From an uncultured Bacillota bacterium (GTDB taxonomy: Bacteria; Bacillota; Clostridia; Christensenellales; Borkfalkiaceae): DNA of 39,522 nt. Below, piece after piece: positions 1-6,889 of this stretch. How positions within the stretch are numbered: the first letter of the stretch is position 1; every line of letters starts with the position of its first letter. The stretch spans positions 1 to 39,522 of the forward strand of contig CASDTU010000069.1 in NCBI GenBank assembly GCA_949283775.1. Direction: 5' to 3'. The notes under the pieces are model-generated. The model did no database searches. It had not been told where the DNA came from and saw only the letters and a program-made list of their open reading frames with translations. A program made the translations under genes and the position numbers.

Positions 1-32
1 GCCGCATTTTTTTATTTCTTGCCGTCAAATTT

Positions 33-275
33 TTATTTGCGGTTGAAATCGCATTTTCCGTCCGCAAGATCGATCACGATTTTTTGGCACACGGCGCAGC
101 GCCAGGCAACGACGGCAGGGCGCTTCCAAAAAGAATAGGCGCTCAAAACGGCGGAATCCTCCGAAAGACTCGCTTTTGCAAAAACTTTTTTCTTTTCGCC
201 TTTGACCCAGCTAATCTCTTTTGTGCTCAGGATCAAGCCCTTTTCCATCTCTTTTCCGCAATACGGACACTGCAT
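33..275 (-). CDS. Small zinc-ribbon protein (PF20097/DUF6487-like)
   Basis: The 80-residue product has two CxxC knuckles, C3-P-Y-C6 at the N-terminus and C60-A-V-C63 near the C-terminus, which would form one zinc ribbon. The spacing and the opening CPYCGKEME resemble the small PF20097 family, whose function is unknown. A good AAGGAGGG ribosome binding site lies just upstream of the ATG. It follows the DUF1292 gene by 57 nt on the same strand, so it is probably the third gene of the ruvX operon. No terminator is visible before the window edge, so further genes may follow. The zinc ribbon is clear from sequence; the role is unknown. Confidence 0.75.
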   Translation of the reverse strand: MQCPYCGKEMEKGLILSTKEISWVKGEKKKVFAKASLSEDSAVLSAYSFWKRPAVVAWRCAVCQKIVIDLADGKCDFNRK

Positions 276-332
276 CGTATCCCTCCTTTCACCGCCTGTG
301 ATGCGTTGTTGAAAGAATTCGGCGAAAGATTC

Positions 333-743
333 TTACTTTTCGTGTTTATGGTCATGATTTTTACAGCCGCAGCCGCAGCCTTCTTCATAATCGGTGTCCA
401 AAGACGCCGCTTCGTCCGCGTCGTCGTCCTCTTCCATCACGCGGCAGAATTCCTCAAAGACTTCGTCGAGCAGTTTGTCGTTCTCGATGGGTACGAGCTC
501 TTCCTTGCCCTCTTCCCCTACGATCTGCAAGATCGTAACTTCGTTTTCGTCGGCGCCGTCCTCTTCGTCCGCCGCCTGAAAACAAGCATACCAGCCGCCA
601 TTATATTCGATCGTTCCGATATGATAACATTTGTGCACCTTTCCCTGATCGTCCACAAGTTCCACCATGTTTACTTCTTCGTCGCAGCAGTCCTCGCAGC
701 CGCAGTCGCAATGCTCTTCATGCAATTTCTTTTCTTCGCTCAT
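333..743 (-). CDS. DUF1292 family protein with Cys/His-rich tails
   Basis: This acidic 136-residue protein has a DUF1292-like core (roughly residues 24-95, with a pattern of hydrophobic strands, YHIGTIEYNGGWYACFQ, and an acidic linker). DUF1292 proteins are common in Bacillota next to ruvX and have no assigned function. Two features are unusual: an N-terminal cluster HCDCGCEDCC and a C-terminal tail CGCGCKNHDHKHEK, both suited to metal binding. An ATG two codons further upstream (at 749) overlaps the ruvX stop, but the AAAGGAG site is only one base from it and seven from the ATG at 743, so I chose 743. It is translationally coupled to ruvX. Confidence 0.85.
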   Translation of the reverse strand: MSEEKKLHEEHCDCGCEDCCDEEVNMVELVDDQGKVHKCYHIGTIEYNGGWYACFQAADEEDGADENEVTILQIVGEEGKEELVPIENDKLLDEVFEEFCRVMEEDDDADEAASLDTDYEEGCGCGCKNHDHKHEK

Positions 744-745
744 GT

Positions 746-1174
746 TCATTCTCCTTTCTTTTTTTTATTCAAATACCCTTCCAAAATATAAGAAGCAGCA
801 ATACTGTCGATGGATTGTTTTCTGTTTTCACGCCGTACGCCGCCCGAGATCAAGACCCGTTCCGCCTCCATCGTCGTGAAGCGCTCGTCCTCGAATACGA
901 CGGGAACGTTCGTTTTCGTCTTTAAAAGTTCCACAAACCGGCGCGTCTTTTCCGTCTGGATCGATTCGCTCCCGTCAAAATTGAGCGGCAGACCGCATAC
1001 GATCAGCCCCGCATCCTTTTCCCGTACGATCCCGGCAAGATTTTCCGCATCCGTCTGCGCGCTTTTGGTTCGGAAATACGTCGTACCCGGCAAAGCAAAC
1101 GTATTGAACGGATCGCTCGCCGCAATTCCGATCCTTTTATCTCCGATATCAAACGCAATGATTCGCTTTTCCAT
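746..1174 (-). CDS. ruvX: RuvX/YqgF family Holliday-junction resolvase-like protein
   Basis: RuvX (YqgF) is an RNase H-fold nuclease implicated in Holliday junction resolution and in 16S rRNA 5' end maturation. The 142-residue length fits the family. The first strand carries the catalytic Asp in FDIGDKRIGIA (about residues 8-18), the middle has the VCGLPLNFDG motif, and the later VFEDERFTT segment supplies the conserved acidic residues; the final IAASYILEGYL helix holds a Ser in place of the usual Asp region. A promoter lies just upstream and the stop codon overlaps the next gene's alternative start. Head gene of a three-gene operon with DUF1292, a common Bacillota arrangement. Confidence 0.93.
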   Translation of the reverse strand: MEKRIIAFDIGDKRIGIAASDPFNTFALPGTTYFRTKSAQTDAENLAGIVREKDAGLIVCGLPLNFDGSESIQTEKTRRFVELLKTKTNVPVVFEDERFTTMEAERVLISGGVRRENRKQSIDSIAASYILEGYLNKKKKGE

Positions 1175-1215
1175 TCTTCTTTTCCGAAAAAACCTTCCCG
1201 CCGCAATTTTTAATC

Positions 1216-1244
1216 AGTATACCATAAACATTCGGCTCCGTCTA
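1216..1244 (-). promoter_or_regulatory. Promoter of the ruvX operon
   Basis: On the minus strand a TAGACG -35 box (1239-1244) and a TATACT -10 box (1216-1221) are separated by 17 bases, and TGG precedes the -10 as an extended -10 element. The expected start site is about 35 bases before the ruvX ATG. Confidence 0.7.
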
Positions 1245-1327
1245 CAATTTTTCAAAAAAAGATTTTCATTTCAAAAAGTTTTCTTTTTTTATCGCCCGTC
1301 TATCATGCGGCCCATCTCACTCTGCCC

Positions 1328-1390
1328 GCCTGCGGTCTCTCTGTCTGCCTGCGGCCGTCTCTCTGTCTGCCTGCGGCCGTCTCTCTGTCC
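1328..1390. repeat. 22-bp tandem repeat, three copies
   Basis: Three head-to-tail copies of a GC-rich, CT-biased unit (gcctgcggccgtctctctgtct): 1328-1346 (19 bases, shortened), 1347-1368 and 1369-1390. They lie between the ruvX promoter and the terminator of the upstream RNA, in a stretch with no supported gene. No dyad symmetry is seen within the unit, so a terminator role is unlikely. Confidence 0.85.
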
Positions 1391-1524
1391 GAGCGCGCTG
1401 CTGAAAAATATTTCTGCAAACTGCCTGCCAAAGGTCTTTTCTCCCTTATTTGTGTATCTTTTTATCTTTTTACGCGCCCTTTCCCGAAAAGGCGCTCTGC
1501 AAGCGCCGCCTGAAATGTGCATAG

Positions 1525-1551
1525 AAAAAAGCTTCCTTCATACAAGGAAGC
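1525..1551 (-). terminator. Intrinsic terminator of the structured RNA
   Basis: A perfect 8-bp stem (GCTTCCTT/AAGGAAGC, 1531-1551) with a 5-base loop is followed on the minus strand by six T residues. It ends the minus-strand transcript starting near 1815, and possibly read-through from the MFS gene. Confidence 0.85.
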
Positions 1552-1815
1552 CGAATTTTCTACGATCTTGCCGAAAAGGGCGATCCGTTTGCCCCTGCCG
1601 AGATCCCATTGATTTGCAGGCAGCATACGCAGAAACTGCCGCCGCAAAGTTGTTTGCGCGAAGGATTCCCCTTCTTCGCGCATTGTATCGTATAGCGGCA
1701 AACGAGCGATTTTCCTCAGCATCCTTTCCGCCGACGGGTGAACTGTTTTAAGAAAACGTTGCGCGCCGTTCAAAGACGACCTGCACGCGCCGTGAGGGCA
1801 TCGGCCCTTTTCTTT
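1525..1815 (-). ncRNA. Putative structured non-coding RNA (6S-like rod?)
   Basis: No credible ORF fills this interval, but it has its own extended -10 promoter and a strong intrinsic terminator. The 5' end (1800-1812) is complementary to 1573-1584 over 12 of 13 bases, the next segment (about 1795-1800) can pair with about 1590-1596, and TGCAGG near the 5' side can pair with CCTGCA near 1613-1620, giving a long closing stem with a bubble. Inside are further hairpins, including an 8-bp stem GCGCGAAG/CTTCGCGC (about 1656-1681) closed by GCCGC/GCGGC. The overall rod resembles 6S RNA, but at about 290 nt it is longer than usual. RNase P, tmRNA and SRP RNA signatures are not seen. The class is uncertain. 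Confidence 0.55.
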
Positions 1816-1821
1816 ATCTTT

Positions 1822-1830
1822 ATTGTACCA
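1822..1830 (-). promoter_or_regulatory. Extended -10 promoter of the structured RNA
   Basis: The minus strand reads TGGTACAAT, a TACAAT -10 box (1822-1827) with a TG extension. No consensus -35 is present at 17 bases; a weak GACA-containing element lies about 18-20 bases upstream. The start would be near 1815, at the base of the predicted closing stem. Confidence 0.6.
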
Positions 1831-1891
1831 AACAGATTTCAAAAACTTGTCTGTTTTTTCTCTCGGTTTGTAAAATTTTGTAAAAGATTTT

Positions 1892-3232
1892 TTACAATTT
1901 GGGGCTTTCTTCCGCTTTTGCAGACTGAACGGGCGTATGAGAGTTTGCCGCTTCGGGAAGCGCCGTTTTTTGCGAAAGGGCGGCTGCGTCTGCACTTTTG
2001 GAATAGCGGATCGCAAACACAAAGAGGACGAATCCTATCAGAAACATAACCGCCAGCGCGCCGACTCCGAAACTCTGCCGGCCTGTGATCTGGGATACGG
2101 CGGAAACGAGGATCGTACCCATAAACGCCGCGCCTTTGCCGAAAATATCGTAGATCCCGAAATACTCACCCGCTTTTTCCTGCGGTATGATCTTCGCATA
2201 ATAGGAGCGCTACATCGCCTGTATGGTGCCCTGAAACATTCCAACCCCCACAGCCAAAATCCAAAATTCGTACTGCTTGTCCAAAAAGATCGCATAGACG
2301 GTCAGGGCAAAATAGGCCGCGATGCAGACGATGATCAAATTCTGCGGTTTGACCTTTCTGGAAAGCATGCCCAGCAAGATCGCGGAAGGAAAAGCGACGA
2401 CCTGCGTGACGAGAAGCGCCAATAAAAGCCCCGTTCTGTCCAGATCCAGCGATTCCCCGTACGCCGTCGCCATGTCGATGATGGTATAGACGCCGTCGAT
2501 AAAGAAAAAGAAGGCGAGCAGAAAAAATAAGATCTTTTTGTTCTTTTTGAGCTCTTGAAAGACGCCGCCGAGATTTTTCAGCCCCGTCTTAACGGGATGG
2601 GAACTGCCTTCCACGCAATGCGTCTGCCGGTAACTGCGAAGGAGCGGCAAGGAACACGCCCCCCACCAGACAGCCGTGATCAGCAAGATCAATACGATCG
2701 CCGGAAATTCCGTCAAAAGGCCAAACGTATCGTAGCACAAAAACACGCCGATGCACACGATAAACGGCAGGCAGCTGCCGATATACCCCCACGCATAGCC
2801 GCGCGAAGAGACTTCATCCATTCTCTCGCGCACCGTAACGTCGCAGAGCATGGAATCATACACCACAAGGCTCAGCGAATACGCCGCCTTTGCCAGCGCA
2901 AAGGCGATCAAAAACCACAGCCAATGCCGAATAAACCCCAAGAGCGCGCAGGACACCGCCCCGATGCCAAGCACAACCGAAAAAATTTTCCGCCGCGCAC
3001 CGCGAAGATCGGAAAGCGTCCCCAACAAGGGACCCAAAATCGCGACCAAAATCGTCGAAGCCGCCGTCGCATATCCCCAATACGCCAGATAGGATACCTG
3101 CGACAGCCCCGCATCCATTGCCAAAGAATTGAAAAAGATCGGCAACAGCGTCGAAACGAGCAGGGTAAAAGCGGAGTTGCCTATATCATATAAGACCCAC
3201 TTTTTTTCCAAAGCCGTCAGTTTAAATTTCAT
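1892..3232 (-). pseudogene. MFS (UMF1/Atg22-like) transporter interrupted by in-frame TAG
   Basis: This 446-codon reading frame encodes a 12-helix-type major facilitator permease of the UMF1/Atg22-like group, a family whose substrates are mostly unknown. Residues 1-340 end in GMFQGTIQAM, then a TAG at 2210-2212, then the same frame resumes with RSYYAKIIPQEKAGEYFGIYD, the expected continuation of this motif. The family normally has a Ser where the stop lies, so one C-to-A change (TCG to TAG) explains it. rpsE in this window ends with TAG, so TAG acts as a normal stop here. The result is loss of the last two or so membrane segments (76-residue remnant from 2122). The ATG overlaps the end of the upstream phospholipase-like gene by 11 bases, so they are co-transcribed. 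Confidence 0.85.
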
Positions 3233-4076
3233 AGTTTTTTTCCTCTTCCGCCGATAAAACGGGCACGCTTTGCCAATCGGGAGCGGGACCGAACGTGTCC
3301 TTGAAAGCCGCAGGCAGCGGCCCTGCGCCGTCCAGATAGGCGAGATACTCTCCCGTCAAGGCAAGACAGGCCGTTTTTGCCTTCGCAAAGAGTTTTTTGA
3401 GCCGCAAATTGCTGTCCGCACACGCCGCCACGGGCTTTCTCGCGATCATCATGCCGTGCAGGCTCTCATACTTTCCCGCAAAGCGCATCGCCGCGCAGAT
3501 CGCGATCCGCTTGGGCAAGTGCGGCGCGCGCAGCAGGCCGTTGTAAAAGATCATCGAACGCATCGACTTTTCGATCTGCTTTCCCGTAAACATGGGAAAA
3601 AACTTCGCGATGACGTCCGCCGCCGCGCGGCTGGGTTCTATATGGTCTGTCAGGCGCGCCGAAAGCGGCTCTTTGCCCTCTTCTTCCAATAAAAAGCGGT
3701 CAAATTCCGTCTCGATCCGCGCGTGCGACAATCCCGATACGGCAATTTTCTTTTCTATGTAGCTGTGGCAGGCATGATCCAGCGAAAAATGGCATAAAAA
3801 CCCCAGAAGATAGGAAAGCGCCGCATCCTTATCCTCTGCTTGATGATAGACCGGCTTTGCTTCGGCAAAAAACTGTGCGGCAGGCTTTTCGTGCATCGCA
3901 AACCCGAACGAATTGACCGGATTTTTCGTCAGCGCCTTGTAGTAAAAAAACAGATCGGGTCCGTGCGCCCCGATCATATACAGTGCTTCGTTTTTCCGAA
4001 CGCATTCTGCCGCTTTCGCGCCGTATTCTTTAAAAACCTCTGCGGCAAATTTGTAATGTGCATATCCAGAAGGCAT
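3222..4076 (-). CDS. Zinc-dependent phospholipase C-like protein (paralogue 1)
   Basis: The 284-residue protein belongs to the zinc-dependent phospholipase C-like family of Bacillota (related to the P1-nuclease/PLC fold, all-helical, with trinuclear zinc site). Candidate ligands are H7, H38, D41 (GAHGPD), H62, and the cluster H96-x3-D100-H101-x2-H104-x3-E108, then H118 and E122. No signal peptide is visible, so a cytoplasmic or membrane-associated role is likely and the lipase activity is unproven. The start has GGAGGAAG seven bases upstream. It overlaps the MFS gene by 11 bases. A second member of this family lies at 36948-37880. Confidence 0.82.
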   Translation of the reverse strand: MPSGYAHYKFAAEVFKEYGAKAAECVRKNEALYMIGAHGPDLFFYYKALTKNPVNSFGFAMHEKPAAQFFAEAKPVYHQAEDKDAALSYLLGFLCHFSLDHACHSYIEKKIAVSGLSHARIETEFDRFLLEEEGKEPLSARLTDHIEPSRAAADVIAKFFPMFTGKQIEKSMRSMIFYNGLLRAPHLPKRIAICAAMRFAGKYESLHGMMIARKPVAACADSNLRLKKLFAKAKTACLALTGEYLAYLDGAGPLPAAFKDTFGPAPDWQSVPVLSAEEEKNYEI

Positions 4077-4099
4077 TTTCTTCTTCCTCCGATAGCTCT

Positions 4100-4108
4100 A
4101 TTATAGCA
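4100..4108 (-). promoter_or_regulatory. Extended -10 promoter of the PLC-like/MFS unit
   Basis: A perfect TATAAT (4100-4105) is preceded by TGC on the minus strand, an extended -10. The -35 region is poor. The start would be near 4093, giving a very short leader directly before the ribosome binding site. Confidence 0.65.
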
Positions 4109-4161
4109 TAATCTGCGCAAATTTTTTACGGTTTTTTCCCAAAATCCTGTAAAATTTATGT

Positions 4162-4193
4162 AAAAAAGCTCCGCAACAGAGCGAAGCTTTTTT
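4162..4193 (-). terminator. Bidirectional intrinsic terminator
   Basis: An inverted repeat AAAAAAGCT...AGCTTTTTT with an inner CGC/GCG pair encloses a short loop. It lies eight bases after the stop of the small membrane protein gene, and ends in T-runs on both strands. Confidence 0.85.
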
Positions 4194-4200
4194 ACCGCCT

Positions 4201-4428
4201 TTATGCCTTTTCTGCCGTCTGACGGGTCGACTTTCCCTTCTTTTCAGAGGCGCTTTCGCCGCCTGCGTTCACTTCCATCGCCGCAAGCTTTTCATCGATA
4301 TAGGCGTCCATCTTTTCGCGGACTTCTTCCTGCCCTTTCCTGACAAGCGCGCGCGTCTTGTTGCTGTTTGCAACCCACAATGCGCCCACTGCCGTGCCGA
4401 GCAGCATTCCCGCAATAAACTTTTCCAT
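4201..4428 (-). CDS. Small single-helix membrane protein, YtxH-like
   Basis: The 75-residue product starts with a hydrophobic helix containing Gly-rich spacing (FIAGMLLGTAVGALWVA, about residues 4-20), followed by a charged amphipathic segment and a Lys/Glu/Ser-rich tail. This layout is typical of YtxH-like Bacillota proteins, many of them stress-associated and of unknown function. The frame stays open upstream to 4683, but that part runs through a tandem-repeat array; the ATG at 4428 has a perfect GGAGGA seven bases upstream, so I chose it. It is monocistronic, with the terminator at 4162-4193. Family assignment is by architecture only. Confidence 0.7.
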   Translation of the reverse strand: MEKFIAGMLLGTAVGALWVANSNKTRALVRKGQEEVREKMDAYIDEKLAAMEVNAGGESASEKKGKSTRQTAEKA

Positions 4429-4777
4429 AGATCTTCCTCCGTATCGTCCGAACCGTTTCGGACCTGTTTTCAGTATGCGGAGGTTTTTCTTTTTTATTCT
4501 GTTTTTTCCGTAAATCCGACGCAAAAAATCAATTTTGATCCTTTTCACGGGGATATTTACCGATCTTTCGGCAAACAGCTTGTCCGGCTCTTTGCCGGCA
4601 AAGTTTGCCCCTGCGGCTTCCCCGCGCACCGCTCTTTGCGCACCGTTCTTTGCGCACTGCTCTTTGCGTACTTCCCTGCGCACTGCTCTTTGCGCACTTC
4701 CCTGCGCACTGCTCCCCGATATGAAGAAGCCGCCAAAAGCGCCGCCTCTATCGTTTATAAGCGGCCGTATTCATTTT
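4429..4777. other. Gene-free gap with promoter region and repeat array
   Basis: No supported gene lies in these 349 bases. They hold the leader of the small membrane protein (4429-4500, T-rich) and the seven-unit GCGCAC repeat array at 4622-4715. No clear terminator for the coiled-coil gene ending at 4778 is visible. Confidence 0.6.
4622..4715. repeat. Seven-unit tandem repeat, 14- and 12-bp units
   Basis: Seven consecutive units begin with GCGCAC or a one-base variant. Five are 14 bases (consensus gcgcacYgYtcttt: 4622, 4636, 4650, 4676, 4702) and two are 12 bases (gcgYacttccct: 4664, 4690). From the third unit on, long and short alternate, so a 26-base higher-order unit has been duplicated. 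Confidence 0.88.
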
Positions 4778-5434
4778 TTATCGTTCCTGCACGTTCGGCT
4801 GCGAGGAGGCGAGCATCGCCTTTTTTACCCTGGACGCGCGGCGCAGAAGTTCATTTTCTTCCGTTAGACGGCGTACGGTTTCCCGAAGCTGTCTGTTCTC
4901 TTCGCGCAGGGAAAAAGCCAGCCGATCGTACAGAGCGTTGATCTCCGATTCCAAACGCTTTTCCAGAAAACTCTTTTCTCTCCTTTTAACGACGCTGTCC
5001 GCCGGAAGCCCCGCCTTTTCCGCCGCGGCGCGGATCTGCTCCGGCTGATTTTTGAGCATGTTCCGATACTTGTTCTGATAGCGCAAAATCTTTTTGGCGT
5101 CCCCGCCGCAGACAGTAAAAATCGCGCGCCGCACCGACATCCCCTTTTTCTTTTCGTTCAAGATCTGCCGCAGCATCTCCTGCTTTTCCTGTTCCGTAAA
5201 GGGCGCTATTTTTTCCGCTTTTAAACTCTTGCCTTTTAACACGCTCTGCGCCGCTTCGCTGTCCGTCTTCAAAAGCTTATAATAATAGTTCCGCACGCTC
5301 CCTGCCGCCCTGCCGTGTTCTTTTCCGTAGCCGAAAAACAGGGAGGTGAGCGTCTTGCCTTCCTTGCGGCCCTTTTCGATATACTCAGTCAGTTCTTCCG
5401 CTTCACAGCGCTCGTATCCGTTAATTTTTTCCAT
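4778..5434 (-). CDS. Uncharacterised basic protein, putative HTH with C-terminal coiled coil
   Basis: I do not recognise this 218-residue protein. The N-terminal half is rich in Lys/Arg and Tyr, and two segments look like helix-turn-helix units: about residues 12-55 (LTEYIEKGRKEGKTL ... GRAAGSVRNYYYKLLK) and about 85-125 (EMLRQILNEKKKGMSVRRAI). Such tandem Myb/RsfA-like helices occur in clostridial regulators, so DNA binding is plausible. Residues about 155-205 form a heptad-rich coiled coil (EKRLESEINALYDRL ... LRETVRRLTEENELLRRA), suggesting a dimer. AAGGAG precedes the ATG. It is divergent from the plus-strand gene at 5543 and could regulate across the shared 108-base gap. Confidence 0.6.
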   Translation of the reverse strand: MEKINGYERCEAEELTEYIEKGRKEGKTLTSLFFGYGKEHGRAAGSVRNYYYKLLKTDSEAAQSVLKGKSLKAEKIAPFTEQEKQEMLRQILNEKKKGMSVRRAIFTVCGGDAKKILRYQNKYRNMLKNQPEQIRAAAEKAGLPADSVVKRREKSFLEKRLESEINALYDRLAFSLREENRQLRETVRRLTEENELLRRASRVKKAMLASSQPNVQER

Positions 5435-5469
5435 TTTTTATCTCCTTTTTTTTATTTTCACATTCTTTA

Positions 5470-5497
5470 TTGACATACATTCATTTTTTTATTCATA
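5470..5497 (+). promoter_or_regulatory. Possible promoter of the 5543 gene
   Basis: TTGACA (5470-5475) is followed after 16 bases by TTCATA (5492-5497), with a second candidate TAGAAT at 5496. The region also has flanking CATTCT/AGAATG half-sites (5461-5466 and 5498-5503) that form an inverted repeat around the promoter, suggesting operator control in the divergent gap. Confidence 0.4.
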
Positions 5498-5542
5498 GAA
5501 TGAAAAAAATTTATTTTTCAAATTTCAGGAGATCAAAAAGAC

Positions 5543-6511
5543 ATGCGCATCCATTTTTCCTCTTCAAGACCCTGCGCGCTGCGCCTCGGCGGAGCGCTTG
5601 CCGGCTTTTGCGACGAATGCGAAAAATTTGCGGAAATTGCGGATGACGACCCCGTTTTAGCGGAATTTTTGCCTGCCGACGGAAATTATCTGCCGCTTTC
5701 GTTTCTTCTCGATCGGCAATTTTTTGAAAATCCGCCCGATTTTTGCGACGTTTATCGCTATGACTGCGGCGCAGACATCGTTGCCGCACGCTTTTCAAAA
5801 CGCAACCCGACCATCTCCGTCCTCGCGCAGGAACGCTGCGGCGACGCCCTAGCGACCGTCTTTGAAGCGGGAACCGTGCAGCTCTCTTTGGAAAATTCCG
5901 CTAATTTTCGGACGGACTTTCTGCCCCGTTCAAAAAATTATGAAATACGGCGGCATACGCTGGGCGCATCCGAATTGATCGGCATATACTGCGCCTCCCC
6001 CGAAGGCAAAGACGATCAGACGCTGCTGCGCCTGTATGACAAAAATTTGCAGTGCGTCTTTGACGAACGGGCAAACAGTTTTTCATTCGGAGAAACGCTA
6101 AATGTGCGTTTTGCCTTCAACGATATTGCAGGACATATCGCGACGCAGATCTTTCGGGAAGAAAACGGCGCGATCGTACCCGTTTCCAGGCAAGTGCTTG
6201 CCGAACATCCCTGCGACGTCGAAAGCATGCACGAAACGCTCCTGCCCTTCGCGTTTTTTCAGGAAGTTTTATTACAGGGCGATCTTATCCCCTTCCTCGC
6301 GCCTTCCCTGGCGGAAAAGGCCGATTCCGTTTTGACGTATCTCGGCAATTTTTGCGGCGTCGCTCTCCCGAAAGAAATTTTTTACTTGACGCACGGAAAA
6401 ATCAATGCGGCGGGCCTCATTTATCCCGTCCGAAAAAATCTCTTCGAAATAAAATTCTTTGCCGTCCAGACGCAGGATCGGAAGATCACCAATATTTTAC
6501 CGGTAGAATGA
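5543..6511 (+). CDS. Uncharacterised protein, 322 aa
   Basis: I do not recognise this protein. It is acidic, has no signal peptide or membrane segment, and is rich in Phe, Asp and Cys. The N-terminal third (about 1-100) alternates short strands (LRLGGALAGFCDECEKF, NYLPLSFLLD), which could be a beta-rich domain; the C-terminal third (about 215-300) is helical (TLLPFAFFQEVLLQ, SLAEKADSVLTYLGNF). An AGGAG sits 11 bases before the ATG. It stands alone on the plus strand, divergent from the coiled-coil gene at 4778-5434. It reads like a cytosolic lineage-specific protein. Codon usage looks like its neighbours, so I see no sign of recent transfer. Confidence 0.65.
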   Translation: MRIHFSSSRPCALRLGGALAGFCDECEKFAEIADDDPVLAEFLPADGNYLPLSFLLDRQFFENPPDFCDVYRYDCGADIVAARFSKRNPTISVLAQERCGDALATVFEAGTVQLSLENSANFRTDFLPRSKNYEIRRHTLGASELIGIYCASPEGKDDQTLLRLYDKNLQCVFDERANSFSFGETLNVRFAFNDIAGHIATQIFREENGAIVPVSRQVLAEHPCDVESMHETLLPFAFFQEVLLQGDLIPFLAPSLAEKADSVLTYLGNFCGVALPKEIFYLTHGKINAAGLIYPVRKNLFEIKFFAVQTQDRKITNILPVE

Positions 6512-6835
6512 GAAGACTTTCGAATACGAATTTTCGGGCGTCTCGCCACAAGGCAGAGACGGCCGCTGTGTCAAAAAAGAAACCGTTTGATAAGCGTTTC
6601 CCGGCGATTTTATAAGCGTTTCCATCCGATAGAATAAGCTTCCGTACCGATTTTATAAGCGTTTCCGCGGCGAAATACTTCCTCACATAGTCCGCGGCGC
6701 CGCAAGACGCCTTTTGGCAAACCGATACCGCATTTTCATTGTGCGTTTGCGGCTTCTTTTGCCGCATTTTGCAGCGGCAAAAGAGATTGCGCCCTTTTAC
6801 AAAAAAGAATTTCGCCGCAATTTCTCCTTCGACGA
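6512..6835. other. Gene-free gap with direct repeats
   Basis: No supported gene. It holds a GAGACG inverted repeat at 6539-6561 without a T-run (a weak terminator candidate for the 5543 gene), the direct repeats at 6591-6666, and GC-rich sequence up to the YugP promoter. Confidence 0.55.
6591..6666. repeat. Direct repeats containing TAAGCGTTTCC
   Basis: Two exact 19-base copies of CGATTTTATAAGCGTTTCC lie at 6605-6623 and 6648-6666. A shorter TAAGCGTTTCC is at 6591-6601, and a degenerate copy (AATAAGCTTCC) is at about 6632-6643. The spacing is about 43 bases between the exact copies. Confidence 0.85.
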
Positions 6836-6865
6836 TTGATTTAATTGGGATTTTTGTGCTATACT
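6836..6865 (+). promoter_or_regulatory. Promoter of the YugP-type peptidase gene
   Basis: TTGATT (6836-6841) and TATACT (6860-6865) are 18 bases apart, with TGC before the -10 as an extended element. The AAGGAG ribosome binding site is 10 bases downstream of the expected start. Confidence 0.7.
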
Positions 6866-6889
6866 ACTTCTGTAAAGGAGAAAATTGTT

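Noticed and set aside
1328-1390. CRISPR array
   Set aside because: Units are adjacent without spacers and no cas genes are present; the same holds for 4622-4715.
1525-1815. RNase P RNA, tmRNA or SRP RNA
   Set aside because: GAGGAAAA resembles a short RNase P motif but the other conserved regions are missing; no tRNA-like ends or GGAAG SRP loop.
1462-2022. A 186-codon minus-strand frame covering the structured RNA
   Set aside because: It runs through the terminator at 1525-1551, has no ribosome binding site at its start, overlaps the MFS 3' end and shows no protein-like pattern.
2210-2212. Genome-wide TAG recoding
   Set aside because: rpsE ends in TAG and only one gene has an in-frame TAG.
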